A program made the translations under genes and the position numbers. DNA of 64,000 bases from Serinus canaria (lineage: Eukaryota; Chordata; Aves; Passeriformes; Fringillidae): assembly GCF_022539315.1 (NCBI RefSeq), contig NC_066343.1, positions 49,460,205-49,524,204 of the forward strand, given 5' to 3'. Below, piece by piece: positions 46,046 to 61,173 of the stretch (its first letter is position 1; each line of letters begins with the position of its first letter). A model generated the notes under the pieces. It saw only the letters and a program-made list of their open reading frames with translations. It searched no databases and was not told the DNA's origin.

Positions 46046-48366
46046 GGACTTACCTGTAGACTTATACCTCTTTTTACCTTCAGCAAAAAAATATATCTCT
46101 TGGCTCAAAAGCAAGGAAACAAAACCAGAAATAAGTAATTTTTAGAACAAACAGAGACTGATTGATACAGTGGTGGCAAAATTTATTATAGTTCAGCACC
46201 AGCAGAAGACAAAAAAAATAAAATCTGATAACCTGCATATTCTATCTGTTTGCAGAGCTGAAGTAGAGAAAGAAGTTGCAGCTTTTATCTCTGGTTAACA
46301 GATTTACAAGTGCCACAGGTATCTCCACATTTACATCATACTGTCAAATCTCTAGATCTCTGTAATTAAAAGGGCAGATTTTTGTACAGTCCAAAAATAT
46401 GACTTCTAAATTGAGATTATGCAAGTGGCACAGGAAAATGTTCTGTGGCTCCTGTCATTCCTGATATCAAGCCAAATGATCTGTTGGTGCCCTCCTAGTC
46501 AAAAAATACTCCTCCATGGAGTATTTTTATTGCTATGATAATTTTAAGAACAAGGAGACAGGACACAAACTCAAAACAACCTTCACAAGTTCTCCCAGAA
46601 AGACTAAAATGCAGTAAGAATCTAAACATAACAGGTTCAGAGTAAGAAATTAACAGGTTAACTGCTTTCTTAGTAGCTGTGATAGGTAACTCTAGCCATT
46701 TACTTTTGTGAAAACTACATCCCAAAGGCTCCTGTGAAGCAAATAAATTCAGGTACAGTTGTGCAGGGGAATGTAGCTTATACTCTCATAACAGCCTCGG
46801 AAATTCCATTATGTTTATAGTCACTGGAATAGTTCCTAAATTCACTTCTGAACTATACTTCAATCTGTTTGTTTATTTGATGTCTGGACAAGGCCTTTGA
46901 TACAAGTATTTGTTTTATTTAGCACCTGCACTGAAACATTAGTTATGTTGCACTGAAGTGTTCCACATGTTTCTCTTATCTCAGACTAGTTAAGCAAGAG
47001 CATTCACACATTTCCTTAATCCCAGGCATCATAAATCCTTTACAAGATTTCTGTTTCATTGTTCTTCTCTCAGGGGCTTAGCAAAAACAGTCAATCCTTC
47101 TTTTCCTTAGCAAAAACAGGCACAATCCTTCTTTCCCAGGAGTCCACATGGCTTACAATAAACCTCATTTTTGTCTTGTTCTGGAGGGTTTAGTAGTGTT
47201 GCAGGTTATAAAGTCAGGGAGATGTGTTAGAGAAGAGTTGAAGTATTCTCCCAAATGGCAACAAGGATTTATACCAGTCTCTCACCCAATAGCCCCTACT
47301 GCAGGGTTATTACAGACAGAAGTAGCTTTGTACATTTTTGAAGACTGGAACCCCAATGCATCAGTTGAAACTGTTGTCACAGCAAAAAAAATTAATTACT
47401 TTTGTATCAACAGCTAACATTAATAAAACAGAGTTTCTTTAACAAAATTAAAACTGTGGCTGAAGTTCCTTATTTCTTAACTGTGATTGTGTGCATTTAG
47501 AAAGTTCCACCTGCTTATCATGTTTACAAAGTCCTTTAACTGGGTTTTTACAGTGGAAATATGACAATAAAAGAAAGCAGGAATAAAAGTGACTGGTCAG
47601 CAAGACTTTTATTCAGTAGCTTACTTCTATGTCTAAGTAGATATATTTAGAAGGAACTCCACCAGTGAGAGGATTGTCCTGGTGTCCTCTTCTTTACTGA
47701 CTGAATAAGCAGCTTCTTAGTGTTCCACTCAGCCATAAATTCCTGCAATAGTTTTTAGGTATTTTTGTTCATTGATATTCTTGTAAATTTTTAAGGCTGA
47801 GACACATAAGCATGTCCTGTAAAAAAATAACCTAGATTTTTTTCACAAAGTTTTGCTTGTTAGGGGCTCTCATACATCACTAGATGGACTGTTCTTCATG
47901 GTTTCCCAAAAGTTGTTGTCACTTTTCCCCTTTTGACCTGGCAAAATCTTTAACCCAAAGATCTGTTGATAAAGTGTGAGCTTTTATGAAGTCAGTGAGA
48001 CTTTACATAGTAATTTCATTATAGTCAAGCACTTGATTTTCTGGTCTAGGCAGCCACTCTCAAGCTCATATAGGCCAGTCCGGATTAATCATTTTATGGA
48101 TCAAATATTTTAACCTTTGTAAACTACATTAGTACAAGAACTCATACCACTTAAAGACACTCCACTTTCAGAAAATGCTTTTGTGAAGGTGTTAAAAAAA
48201 GACAAAAAAATCAGCTTCCTTCAAGAATTGTGACCTCTTACTGTTACACTGAACTTGCTGGTTGTGCCTTGCTCTATGCCTGTGTCTGTCTGAGCATTTA
48301 GAAATTCAGCTTACTTCACATTTAAAGTTTTGATGAAGTATCTCCTATGGGTCATCTTATAACAGC
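46046..48366. other. Unannotated sequence with a small hairpin and a tandem duplication
   Basis: No gene is recognised. A hairpin with 11-bp arms and a 5-base loop lies at 46502-46528 (aaaaatactcc / ggagtattttt). A 29-bp imperfect tandem duplication lies at 47077-47135 ('cttagcaaaaacag' at the start of both copies). The plus frame of 89 codons at 47148-47417 has no recognised family. Confidence 0.5.
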
Positions 48367-48387
48367 TTTTTTTTTTTTTTTTTTTTT
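48367..48387. repeat. T21 homopolymer
   Basis: Twenty-one uninterrupted T on the plus strand. It might be the poly(A) tail of a retrocopy on the minus strand, but the sequence to its right shows no recognisable SINE or mRNA copy and there is no visible target-site duplication, so I leave it as a simple homopolymer. Confidence 0.95.
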
Positions 48388-51300
48388 GGCTTGATGCAGC
48401 AAATAAACTAGCTCCAAACCATACCTGCTTCCAAAGCAGTTATGCCGATCCGTAGCAGTAAAATAAGGCAGCCATTCAACTTCTAAAGCACACCCTGATG
48501 CTGTCTTTAGCTAAGTAGAAAGAAAAATTTCCTAATTCCTTGAATAGTTCTACTAAATACAGACACTTTAGTTAAAACCAATAGTTTTGCACATCTTCTG
48601 TGGCAAGCAGTGACCAATATAAACATATTCAGTACAAGTATCAGGAAGTGCAGGTATGTCCTGTTGGTCTCCTTGTCTCTTATGAGTTGCCTTAAAGTGA
48701 ACCTTTTGAAGTTAACTAGAGCAATCAATGGTATAAGCATCAGTACAGACTTGTAGTGATATTCAAGCACCAGTTATTCTGGTATTTTGCAATAGGATGG
48801 GGAAAAGTACCTGATCCATGCACACAGATTCTATGGAAATAATATAGCACATCATTCAATGTAAAGCAAATAAATTTACACAATAATTATTTTGTGCCAG
48901 TTTCCACCTAAACCATCCCAGTATATAACCTTTCCTGCCATGCAAAGATGTACAGAGTGCCCATTTAGGCCACCTGATTCTTTCCACTGTGGCTTGTTGT
49001 ACCCAAGGCTGATGCAAGATAACTCTGAGATGACAAAGAGAGAAGTAGAGAATTTTTGAGTCCTCCTTGAAACGCCTGAGTTTCCTCTTCTAGTCTATAC
49101 TTTTGAGGCAAGGAAATTCAACAGAGGATCACCTAATTAAGGCTTAGGTTAACCTGCTTGTTATTCTTTCTCCATGGATGGATTGGTCTATTGAGAGTAG
49201 ACTTATCTCATTCCTGTGCTGACAGGGAATGCATTTACAGATGCAAAGAACACAGGGTTAGTTTCCTGTCCTGTCTTTCTTTTTAGTTTTCTAGTTTGAC
49301 AATGACAGTGGGGAGGTAACAGGTAATGCAGAACAGTAATTCTTTCAAAGTAGATCTTCAGATAACAGCAGAAGGCTAGAGGCTGGGACGCACCCTTCAT
49401 TTTCCCCTTTTTGTTGTATATTGGTAAAAATAACCAACATTTGCAATGCAGACTGGGAGCTTAAAAGGCATTTGTCATAATAAACACAGACATGGCAGGG
49501 CTTTTTTACTCTTATGCTCTGCCTGCAGGAACTTGCTTGGGATTTGCAAGTGATGGAGGTTTTTTTCTTCCTTTAAACATGAAAACAGAGGCAAATACCC
49601 ATGTGTCACTTGGCCTGTTTTAACTATTTCAGAGCCTCACTGCATGTTGAGGGTGTGCAAGAGAGATTTCTGCTGTGAGGAATCTTAGGCAAAACCTGAG
49701 TTTAGGAAGTCAGGAGAGTGTGTTTACCAGTGAATCACAGGCAACAAGAGAGGAAGAAAATTTTTGGTTCACGAGCTTGCTCTTCAAATTTCAGCACTTT
49801 TAAAATCCTAATCTTGGTATTCTTTCTGTAACAGAAATACTGAAATTTTAAGCAATCTGTCCTGGCTGATCAGTGTAACATGTATGTACTTGCTGATTGG
49901 CACTATCTTCCAGAGGATCTTCTAGGACCTGCCCATTGGGGGAATCCTTTTGCCTCACTGATGCTTACAAAATATGGGGAATATCTAATTGTTTAAGAAT
50001 CACTTGTGTTCTTCTTTAACTAGCACCTTCTGCTTCTCCCTCTGGCATATTTCTAGTTTTTTCTACAAGAATTTTGTGTTCCTGAGCTGCATGTGTTTTC
50101 ATGATTTCATCACAGATGTTCTGATCTGCAAACTCCACAGAAGTAACTATTTTCTGATGATGACAGAAAGACATACGGGGAAAAGGAGAATGAGATAATG
50201 GTAACTGTGATGTGCCAGAGAGATTTCCCTTCTAGTCCTTGGGAGCAGTCTCATCTTAGAATTTTCCTCACATGGTTACTAGTGTGGTATGTGTTATTTT
50301 GCTCAAAAAGTTACAGTCCCCATAAAACCAAGATATCTTCTCATTTTAATGGAATGGTGGACTTCACAGAGTGGTGGTTTATTATGTACATGTGGTTTCT
50401 ATGTGTCTTCATCTTGCTCTCCATTAATTTCACAGGATGCCATCCTCTAGAACAGGGCAAAAAAGAAAGTAATAGCTTTGTTTCTGCAGAACTGAGGCTC
50501 TGATGATGCATTATTTTTCAAGGCTTGGCCTCCTTCAATTTCAGTATTTAAGACATGGCACACACTCCTTTTGTTACCCTTTCTTCTTTGTTGCTGTTAT
50601 GTGGACTGTTATTCAATTATAACAGAAAACTATTAATTTGATACTTTTAAAAAAATCTAAACATATCCTAAAGTCAGCTTCACATAGTTAGAGGTGATTG
50701 TTCTTAAGTGTTAAAGCACTTTTAATTTGAAACATCCTAATTGTTATGAAATAATATTGTCTGCCTACAAGAGATATGGTAACAAATTAAAATAACATGG
50801 GACATTTCATACCAAAAAAAAAAAAGGAAAAGTTGATTTCAATGCAGACTGGGAATGAAATATTCTGTGAAATAGGTTGCTACGGCACAATATGGCTGCA
50901 AAAAATTTAAACATGTCTGAGAAACAGGTGGACAAATGTGCATGAGAAATCCCCCAAAGTATGTAAAATACAAAAGTACTATCTTTGATTCAGGAATTAC
51001 CTTAACAATTCAAGGGAGATTGAATAATTTTTGGGGGGATGTATGGGATGTATCACGTGTTTGTTCCTACAATTCATTCCTTTCCCAGAATCTGTTTTAG
51101 GCCATCATCAAATGCTATGATAGGTGGTTATTTTTATTTGATCAAAGATTGCTGCTCCCATGTACCTGTTCAGCTGCAAATGTACAGGAGTTGGGACAGC
51201 TACGAGACTTCATGAGTCTCAACAGTATCAGTCTTCATTAATATATGAGTATCTGTCTTCAGCATCAACAGAATACTGTCACAATTTCTCACTTCCACCT

Positions 51301-53674
51301 GGTCAGAGCTTTTGCTCTCACTTGAGACCCAGCAATATGTTTCTAAGTTAAGAATCAAATATATTTCAGGTTCATGGTCTTGAAAGTCTCTGTAAAATGT
51401 CTCCTATTGAACTGATGTTGTAAGTCTGTATATCACCAAATTTCAACCATTCTCCCCCAAAAGAACTAAAAGGACTGCTGCAGTCCTGCCTGATGGTCCA
51501 GAGGATGATAACCTTTCCCCACTAAAATGAGGCTGTCACCACAGAGCTGCTGCTCTATGGTCATTAGCAATTCAGCATCTGAGTGCAGCCGGCATGGGTG
51601 GACATTTCTGACCACTCGTGGGAACTAGACTGGTCTACTTCCCTTTCACAAAATTTCAGTCATTTCTGGGAAGCCACACAGCAACATCCCAGCTCCAGTT
51701 GCAGGAGAAAGGGCATAGATATAGAAATCAGATCCTACATGTCATTTTCACTGTTAGTCTGACAGAAATCTATCTTTCAGGGCAGGACATCATTGCTGCT
51801 GCAGAAGAATTACATTTTGACAAAGTTCTTGCCAAATTTGACAAGATTTGTATTTCAGTTTATTCTTTGAATATGAAAGATCATAACGCCTACACTAACA
51901 GTGTGGCTTTGATTTTTTATCTAGACATCTAAAGTACAGTAGGTACCTTCATTAAAAGAAAATACATAGAAAAAACCAAAATGCTTCCTGTAGTCTGAGA
52001 ATGCAGAAAGTCTTGGCAAAATAGATCTTTGACACTGTTCTGATCTCCTTGCAATCCTCTCAAATTTTTTAATGTTTATCAGTACACCAGAGAGTGCTCT
52101 GCTAAGAAAAACTGTGTCTGGTTCTCCTTCACAGATGTTGAGGATGGGGTCAGAAAACACCAGGATGATCAAGTTAAAAGTATGGCTTGTCCATTAGCTC
52201 TTGCTGGTGTACTTTGCTAAAGTTGGTGCTGGCATGCCCCTTATGAGCAATTAAAGCCCTGACTGTAACCCAGGTAAGAAATCCACCTACAACAATCAGC
52301 CTGCCTGTAAAATTCTTCCCAGGTGACCCACACCCAGCTAAGCAGTCCCCACCATGTGGTTAGCAACCTAGTCAGGAGGGAGCCCACACTACAGGGGTGG
52401 GGTCAGAGCCTTACATCCTTGTGCACCCAGGGCTCCACAGCATTTAGGACTGGTCTCCTGCGTGGCTGACTCTAAAATTGCCTGCTTGGCTGGTTTCATT
52501 TTTCTGCCTTACTCTTCCATATCTTGAACACAGGTGCATGATTTTTAAACTAACAATTGCCTTTGCAGAAAACACCTTTTTCCTGCAGTTTTAGCACTTT
52601 TCAAGAGAGCTACTACTTTATTATATGCAACACTTACAATGAAATGGATTTGGAAACGTTAACATTTCATCATCAGAGGTCTAGAATGAAAAGTTACTTT
52701 GATTAATAGAATCCAAATATTACATGCTAATCACAAGAACATGAGGAATCACAGACTCTACATTAATGTAATTAGCAATTCTCTGTTAACAAATGGTTTT
52801 GAATGTGCATAGGATTTCTTCAAGTCATTTTTTCTAAGTTAGGGTCCTAATGTTTGTTAGATAAGGGTTTATTAGACTAATTTTTTAACCTGAATATTTT
52901 CCTATCCTGCTGTAGCTTTTATTTTTATTGGTATTTAAGTGTTTTGTATACATTACTTGGTATACAAAGGAAATATTGCAGGGGGTTTTACTATGTGTAT
53001 TGTTTACTTGGGAAAAAAGTGTCTTTTTGCTTGCCTGGAGTTGACTTTGAAAGCTTTAAATTATCTAGAACCAGAAGTTAGAGAGTGGTAAGAGTAAGAT
53101 ATTGCATTTTATGGATGTCTTCATTCTGCAGGCTGTCTTGGTAGGTGACAGAAATTAACATGAAGAAGAGGCATAGAAGACTCATAGGGCTGTTTTACCT
53201 CCATTTTATGCCAGAGAAATTGTAAGAATATCACATGCAGCAATTATTCAGTTTCTCTTTCAAACAGGTGTTTGCTCTACTGTTTTCCTGATCTTTACAC
53301 TTTATCATTGAAACCATGCCACAGTTTATGCATTAACAACGTACGAAGCATAATGTGCTACCTCACTCTCATCTAGGGGACATGACTCTTATCAGATGCT
53401 GACAGCTTGCAGAACTTTATATCATAAGTAAATTTCAACAATAATTGGGGTATAGTTAATCTGCTTAACTTCCAAAAAACTCTTTGGGGAAGAAATTTTT
53501 TGCCCAGAGTTTTAATCATGTGTTTGCATTACCACGTGAATGTTGCAGTACTCAAATTGGAACGCCAGGATTAATGAACACATACTGTGTGTGTGGAATT
53601 ATTGTTTCCAACTTTCCATTGTCTACAATGGCTGTGTGTCAAGCCTTATCCATTACTTAATTCATTTTTTGGAA
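48388..53674. other. Unannotated unique sequence (5.3 kb)
   Basis: AT-rich with an A12 run near 50813-50824. The largest frames are 101-104 codons (50198-50503 and 51618-51932, plus) without recognised domains. A GC-richer patch at about 52300-52450 shows no feature. Confidence 0.5.
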
Positions 53675-53722
53675 AAGGCTCTCCAGTGAAGTGGTTGAGT
53701 CACCATCCCTGGAGGTATGGAT
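53675..53722 (+). mobile_element. Very short CR1 3' fragment, plus strand
   Basis: 'gtggttgagtcaccatccct' followed by 'ggaggtatgga' is the strongly conserved CR1 ORF2 C-terminal coding block (VVESPSLE region) in sense orientation. Flanking sequence quickly becomes unrecognisable, so only about 50 bp can be supported. This is an old or heavily deleted copy. Confidence 0.6.
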
Positions 53723-56700
53723 CAACTGATAGATCAGTTTGATCTCCAGCCCCAAGGAGTCAACTGCTGTGGTCAGGAGAGGTGAGTGGGTGTGAGCGCT
53801 GGAGCAGGGCTGAGATTGGACATTTCACATGAGCTTTCTTGTGATATTCCATGTGGTCACAGGGGGGCCTAAGCCCTGGCACTCCCAATTTTTCCTGCTA
53901 CCATGACAGGCAGTAATGCACCCTTGTGCCTGATGCGGGAGCCCTTTAAGCCCTGCTGACGCAGATGGCCAGCTCCAGTGACAGATCTCCAGATAGCGCG
54001 TCGCTGCAAGTGAGCAGGTGCTGCCTGAAGCCAAGGACACATAAAAGGAAAGAAAGTTTATCCTGTCAGAAGCCCTCTCATTAATCATCTTCAAATGCCT
54101 TACAGATCAGATGTATTTCTCCCCATTAACAAGCTTATACAAGCAGGCTTGTTTGGTTGTAGCTGGCACCGAGTGTAAGCCACTAGGAACCCACTGTAGA
54201 ATGTTTAATTTTTTAAGTTTTCTTCTTTCCAAGGGTGTTGAAAGGTCCCATTTGCGGGTAACACTGCCTGCATTGTTCACCCTCCAGAAAGGCCTGTGTC
54301 TGTCAGCTTCTGGAGAGCTTGTTTTGTTCCTCCTCCATCCATCCTGCCCTCTGTGGTCACCTGCAACAGAGGACAGCAAACAGCAGCCTAAGCTCTCCTA
54401 CCTTCCTTTCTTGCGTCCACAAAGTAACTTGTCACAGCCATGAGAAAGGTTTCTATTTAAAAACAAAGAGCTGTGACCGCAGAACTGTGACTAATATTGG
54501 AATTTAGCAAGAAGTCAGCTCTTGTTTCAAGAGGTTGTGTTGCAAGTTTGGGAACATTTGCTACTAAAGCTCTTGATGAATGACTCCAGGAAGAGGCGTT
54601 AGTTTTTCTGATTTCTACTTCTCTTTCAGTGCCTGTTTTGCACAGATGATAATGAGGAGTGTCAGGAAAGCGTGTAACAAACTGTTTTCTCTCTCTTGAC
54701 AAAGAAAAGCTATCATTATGTCAGTCTGACACTGAGAACCTCCTGGACTTGAACAATAAATAGGTTTAGGGAGAAAAACATAAAAAAAAAAAGACCAAGC
54801 ATTATGAATCGCTTTGCTTTCTCAAGTATGAGTTGTTCAGGACAACTCATAGGTGTCTGTTTTTCATTCTACTACATTCAATTTTTCTGCCTCCACCATT
54901 TACAGTTTAATTCACATTAAAATACATTTTTAATAAAAAGTTTTAAAGGAGTCTCTGGGATGAATTTTTGGCTTTGAATTCTTATTTTTAACAAAACATT
55001 GGCAGTATAAAAACAACCTACAGACTCTGATGCAACTTACAGACATCTGTCTGCCCACATGCAAATCAGGTACAGCCAAAGGGCTCTCCTGAGGTCCTCA
55101 GTACCAGCACATCTCCTTTGTTGTCTCTGCTGCTGCCTCTGAGTTTGACAAGCTGAATAGCAGTCTCTTGCATAGAAACTGAAATGCAAACATATTTCCT
55201 TCAGTTTTTCTAGGAAATAACTACCTTTCTTTTATTTTGCTAGTTTCTGTTACACGGAGAAATGGTTTTAATTTTTTTTTCCTTGCATCTTGCAGTCTCC
55301 TTTTCTATCCCTTCCCTGCAAACAGTGAGTACTGCATTTTACACTGAGCCGTGTAGATTTGTCCAACAGATTGTGCAATCACCATTGCAGCTACTGAAGA
55401 AAAAAATTATAACAAACTCCTTCTTCTCTTTTTCAAGCTCTGGGGTGCTTTATTCCAGGAGGGCATAAAGATTTTTTTTTCTTGAGGGAAATCCTCCTGT
55501 GCCTATCCCCCCCTCTGCTCTGTTCCTCCCTGTTAGCCAAGGGACAATTGCTGCAGGGTGGAAAGACAATTTCAGCCTTTCCTGTTCTGCTTTTCTGCAC
55601 ACTGTGCTAGCTGTCACGTCCTTGCTCTGTTTTGCTTACAGATGTGCTGATTCCCTGGAAATTGTGTTGAAGGCATCAAGCTACACTAGGAGATCAGCTT
55701 TCCTCTCTTTCAAAGCCTTGTGTACTCTCATCTTGTTAATGATGACAGACGCACCCTTTCAAGCAGGCCTAGTGTCCACACTTCAGTTACTAATAATGAA
55801 AGAGGATCTTGTACAAGAATTTACCAAATTAACACTTATTTCATCTGGTTAACAGTTCAGGTTGACCTTGCTGGAGTTCTGGTTTCAGCATTAAGACAAA
55901 ATGTAAAATACTCGGTCTGCAGTGCATCTCAGAATGTACTTAGCAGAAAGTGCAGATGATTGCTTCACCACTCCCACCATTCACCTCAGTGTTTATTGTT
56001 GCAGCAGGCTGCTCAGAGACATAGCCCCTGCTGTGCTACGATGGCCAGCATCCTTCTGCCCTCAGATCAAGGGTGGCCAACTCTGGGACATAGTTCAGTG
56101 ACAGAGAGAGGTTGGCATCACAAACCTAGCCCAATGAATAAGGGCATACGTGTTGACTTTATTGGCAAACTCACTTCTCACTCTTAGCTTTTATACATGA
56201 TAAACTTTAGAAGCCACAGCTCAGCTGAACTAACAACACATTCCACTCTTTTTCCCTTTGAAGAGAGGTAATTCCTTTGGATGAAGGGCTATCAGCTCCT
56301 GCTCTGATCTGACTTTCCCTTACCTTTTCTTTGTAGCTGTGGTACAATGACTGCTGACCATCCTCTGTCTTACTTACAGACATTAATATTTCATTTTGAA
56401 AGCATTCATTTAATAATTTTTAATGTCCTGGAAAAGCATAATTACCTCTGAGTTACTGTATACCTTGGATATTTAAATCTGCTGAGTAAGCATGACAAAA
56501 AAAAGATCCAAAGGCACCAGACACCAGATCTGTTGTGAAAATCTCTTTTACATTCACCTGTTTGTTCTCAATAATCATGACAGAAGATGCCACCCAGTAC
56601 TGCCCAGATCAAGAAGTGATTGTGCAAGATTTAAAAGTGCTGAAGCTGACTGTTTCTGATACAGTCAAAACACACATCTATTACATCAAAAAAAGACCTG

Positions 56701-59700
56701 TTTTCCCAGGAGCCCGAATGTTAAAAGTTTGAAGATGCAATAGAGGAGAATATGTATACAAACCATATATATGACTTCCTCAGAAACCATGTCTAAGTGG
56801 AACCAACACTAATATTAAGTATATGCAAAGTCTGAGGATTGTATTTGTTACCTTAAGAGATATTTAGTGATGCTTAGAGATGTTGGCTAGGTATCATCAT
56901 CTTTTGTCTTGGAAAACCTACAAATCAAAGGAATTTTAAATATGTTAGCACAAATTAAATGATCAATGATTTCCTAAGTGAGACTGCATGTTCTTGTTAC
57001 TGTGCTCATCTCCTACTCATTTGGCATATCTGCACTACTGTGGATTTCAGTGGTCATGCACTTGACTAATGGTTTTAGAAAGAAGATTGCCAGCATGCAC
57101 AGAAAGTTGCACTCGGTGCATTCAATCAATCTAAAGAACACAGACAATGAAGGAATTTTACTACCTTTGGGGGTTTTAAACAAAGGCCTCTGTGGGGAAA
57201 AAAAAAAAATCCCAGGGTTTACTGAGCTAAAGGTTGTGTCTAAAAAATAATTTAGTATTTTTTTGTTTTAACAGAATTCTTGTTAATGATTCTGGCCACA
57301 ATTTCAGGACATACATCAATGTTGGTGTAGTTGTTGATGCAGGCAGTTACTTCAGGACCCACAGCAATACCAAAAAAGCATTCCACATCATGTCCATGAA
57401 TTCACACATATAGATTTTTCATGGCTCCCTAGGAAATCTCTGTTAGAGTTTTGAATGTATATGGGTAAAACGTGATTATAAATTTTTTTCAGTGCAGCAG
57501 AAACATGCAAAACTACTTGTTTTTATTTTATGCAATATCATCCTATTTGTATACTCATTTGAGCAAAAATGCCAGGTTAGACAACTCCTAGTAGAAATAC
57601 TGTATTTTTTGGAAGCAGGTATGTAGAGGTCATGCCCTGATGCATGACCTGTCACACAATGTCATACCAGTGAATTCTGTGAGATAGCAACTACTCAGAA
57701 AGGAGATGGCACCATGTCAAGTTGCCAGCATCCAAACAGTACTAGGCCACTGGTGTTAAGGTTAGCAGTATTGAATGGTCAAGTTCTAAATTCCATGGCT
57801 GTATTTAAAGCTTGCACATTTCTCTGTCACCCCAAAAGACTGAAGTTGAGACTCCTTCTGTGTGGCTGACATGGTGCTGAAGCCTGCTGCTACAGCCTTG
57901 GTTTATATTTATCTTCAAAGCACAGGATTGCTGATGTGATGCCAGCAAATCATCTTTTGACGCTGTAAATTGAAGTTTTGTGGGCTTATTTCTGGAAAAT
58001 CTACCAGACATGGTACCATTCACATCAAGGAAATTTCTCATTGGACTCCCCACTAGAAGCGCTTTCAGTGCATACCCTAGCTAAACCTTTGTATCTTTGA
58101 CTGCAGTGATTTACACCCACCTTCCCCTAGAGTATATAATTCTCTCTCTCCAAAATGTTCATCTTGTTAATACCAATGTAAGTCTGGATGATAATTCATT
58201 TGAGTCATAGAAATAATTCATTTGGACCTTAATGTGATTTTTCTATCAAGCCATGAAATCTGATTTTTTTTCCCGTCACCATGTCCAACTGATTGAATGT
58301 GTTTTCTGTCTTTGTGATTTACACTGTACCTAATTGTAGCATGAACAGGTTTGTTTCTCAGAAATAACTAACAGGTGTACAATTATGTGCACTCACATTA
58401 CTCCCATCCGGGTGATTTCACACTCCATATCCAAATGCAGCAGCTTATTTTTCTTTTTTTGGCAAGTGGTTGAAAACTAACTCAAGGTGGAATGTTCCCT
58501 GCTGGAAATCAAACTGCAAGCATGATACCACACTGTGGTCTTAAAACAATGTTTGCTTCATGTTGTAAAGCACCATAAAAAGTTGTCAGTTGAGTGACAT
58601 CATTATTTGTGTGTCCCACAAAGTGTTATGAAGACAGATCACTGCCTATGCAATTATATGGAATCATATCAGTGATGATGCTCCAGGCAATTTTCTATAT
58701 TCTTTAGCAGAACATAGAGTGCACAAGATGCGAATTGTGTGACATTTAGAGAATCATGATTAAGAGTCAATGATTTCTTAAATAGATTTCGTAGAACATC
58801 TTAATTTTGTAGCTGGTTTTGAATTGCTATTGCTATTACACAAATTATATTACTTATATTAGATATGAAAATGGAAGACTGCTGTTTACTTTTGCTCTTA
58901 GCAAAATCAGCTCCCTAAATTGAAGCTGTTTTTCCAAGTGCTTCATTCCTGAAGTCCTTCTTCTAGCTTCTTTTCTTTGTAGATCTGTGGGATAGGTCAC
59001 TGTGTGCTCAAGTACCAAGTTACAGAGGCAGTTTGACTTCTGAAGTGGATGAAGTTGTGATCACAAGGCCTGCAGGGACAGGAAAAGTCATCATTTTAGG
59101 CAAAGCATTTGCTTATGTTTTTAGTGTTTGTGACGTATCTTTTGTCACCTGTTTTCTTTAAAGCTAGTTGACTCATCTGTATTTCTTGATGCTGAACACT
59201 ACCTGGAACAGAAACTAGAAGACTTCTTGCCATCTTGCTTTTTCCTTCATCATGTCATAACCTTCTGCAATGCCTTTAAGATTACTTCTATGTACATTTG
59301 CCTAGCATCGAAGAAAATTTTGTAATGTGGAAAATCTCTTTACTCTGTTGTCCTAATCAGAAGTGTACAGCATGGGTTCTGAGCATTAAATTTTCCCTTT
59401 CTTCAGTTGTGTCCCTGATTTCTCTCCTGCTGGAAAGCTAGCTAAGAAAATTTCAGACTCTGCTACCACTGGTATGTACTGATATGAGAAACACAAAATT
59501 AGTGTAAGTTAAAACTGTTCCTGAAGCATATTACAAAAGGATACCTGGTGGCCCGTATTATTTCAAAAGCTGTTAGGACTTATATAATTTATATTTCCTA
59601 TTAAACAGATTTCCAAGTGACTCTAACTGAGAGAAAGAAGCTATCAGAGGTACATGAAGTGAATTGAGGGAGGTTAAGAATCTGCAGGAGATACATGCAA

Positions 59701-61139
59701 CTGTGTCTCCAGTTTGTCCACTGTGAGATCGATCAGCATTTGTAACACACGGGCTGCATGTGAGACAGGCAAGAAGACCAAAACAGAACAAAATGCACAA
59801 ATGAGATGATTTTAAGAAGTCAGAGAAACTGAGGCCAAAGACCGTATTCCAAAATCAAGAATCTGTAGCATTCTTTATAAAGCCTACCACTCCTGTATTT
59901 AATGAATAATTCTGCAGACTTCAGTCTTCCAGGCTTTATAAAGAACAAAGAGGAGGCAAAATACTGTGAGACCTCCAAGAAAAAGCTCAAACTGTGTGGC
60001 TGCCCTCCAGAGGATGGTTCTTCCCTGGTTTTGTTCTACAATAATTGGTAACAATTGGCCTTGCAAAAAGGCTAAGCACATAAGGCATCGGTTCAGTATT
60101 TTGTACACCATTCAGGGTTTTCTAAACAAGTTGCTCTAGTGTGTTCCCTGAAATGGATTTCCCCCTTTGAGTTTGCAGGTTCCTGTCTCCTTTAGAGGAC
60201 AAATCCCTTCAAACAGCTGATCTGCTTTACTCATTCCCAGAGGGAGTGCGGGCTGGGTAGTGCTCCTTCCAGGGCTGATTTAGGCAAGTTGGCCAGGTGG
60301 GCTGCATGGGGCAGCCATACCTGAAAGGAGGCATTACAAGGCAGCTGGATTGCTACTACAAAGGAAAAAAAACAACTAATGTTTCTTTCAGGTGAGGAAT
60401 CTGGTAACCTACTCTCTCCATGAGAAAAGTCCTTATTTTCTTCAAGAGTCAGAGACCTTTCTGTGCACCAGCAAGCACAGAACTCCTTTCCCCTGTCTTC
60501 CCTCACATCTTCACTCAGCACTAATGCAAAGCTGAATTTTCAGTCTATGACAGCCTGGATATCAAGGCATGGAAAGGGCTGTTTATCCTGTTGCTATCCT
60601 GGTATTTTATAGCGTCTGGTCAAATTTCAGGCACGGCCACGTATCTGCAGCATGGAGATTTAAATGATTTTCAGCCAGTCAGAGAGACAAGCAATTTTCA
60701 TCTCTCAAAGAGGATAATGTGGAGAACTGTAACTTTTTTATGCACCTTGTGAGACACATTTGGAACAGTTTATGTTATCTCAGCTCCCATGTCATATGCT
60801 GCTTGTTGACAAAACCTTCAGTACAATGGTGATGGCATGCTTGCTAGCATCTCTTGCAAGCTGGTGTACCAAGAGTTGAAGAGACTGAAAAATATCAGCT
60901 GTAGGACTGTGCAACAATAATAAATGTCATCAACAGTCCTGAGTGTAGACAGAAATCTTCAAGGAAAATGGAAGAGGTTTGTGTAGCTCTTTGTTCTGTA
61001 TGTATCAGGAAAAGAAAGCCATCTCGTTTTGGAGAGCTATTGGCAAGAGAACCAGAGGGTTACCTGGGCATAGGGTAAAATACACATAAACAAACTCACA
61101 TAAGGCCCACAATTTGGCCACTGAAAAAGCAAAAGCATG
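53723..61139. other. Unannotated unique sequence (7.4 kb)
   Basis: No gene or repeat family is recognised. A small CpG-containing patch lies at 53940-54005. A short hairpin at 54827-54851 has 10-bp arms (tatgagttgt / acaactcata) and a 5-nt loop. A runs occur at 54782-54792 and about 57200-57211. The frame of 117 codons at 55499-55852 (plus) is unrecognised. Minus frames at 54379-54107 and 54094-53825 (about 90 codons each) are also without family resemblance. Confidence 0.45.
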
Positions 61140-61173
61140 GGGAATGCTGCTCAGGTGGGAATGCTGCTCAGGT
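61140..61173. repeat. 17-bp direct tandem duplication
   Basis: gggaatgctgctcaggt occurs twice in direct succession without mismatch, indicating a recent small duplication. It lies about 120 bp left of a CR1 3' end. Confidence 0.9.

Noticed and set aside
48367..48387. T21 as the poly(A) tail of a minus-strand retrocopy.
   Set aside because: No recognisable mRNA or SINE sequence adjoins it and no target-site duplication is visible.
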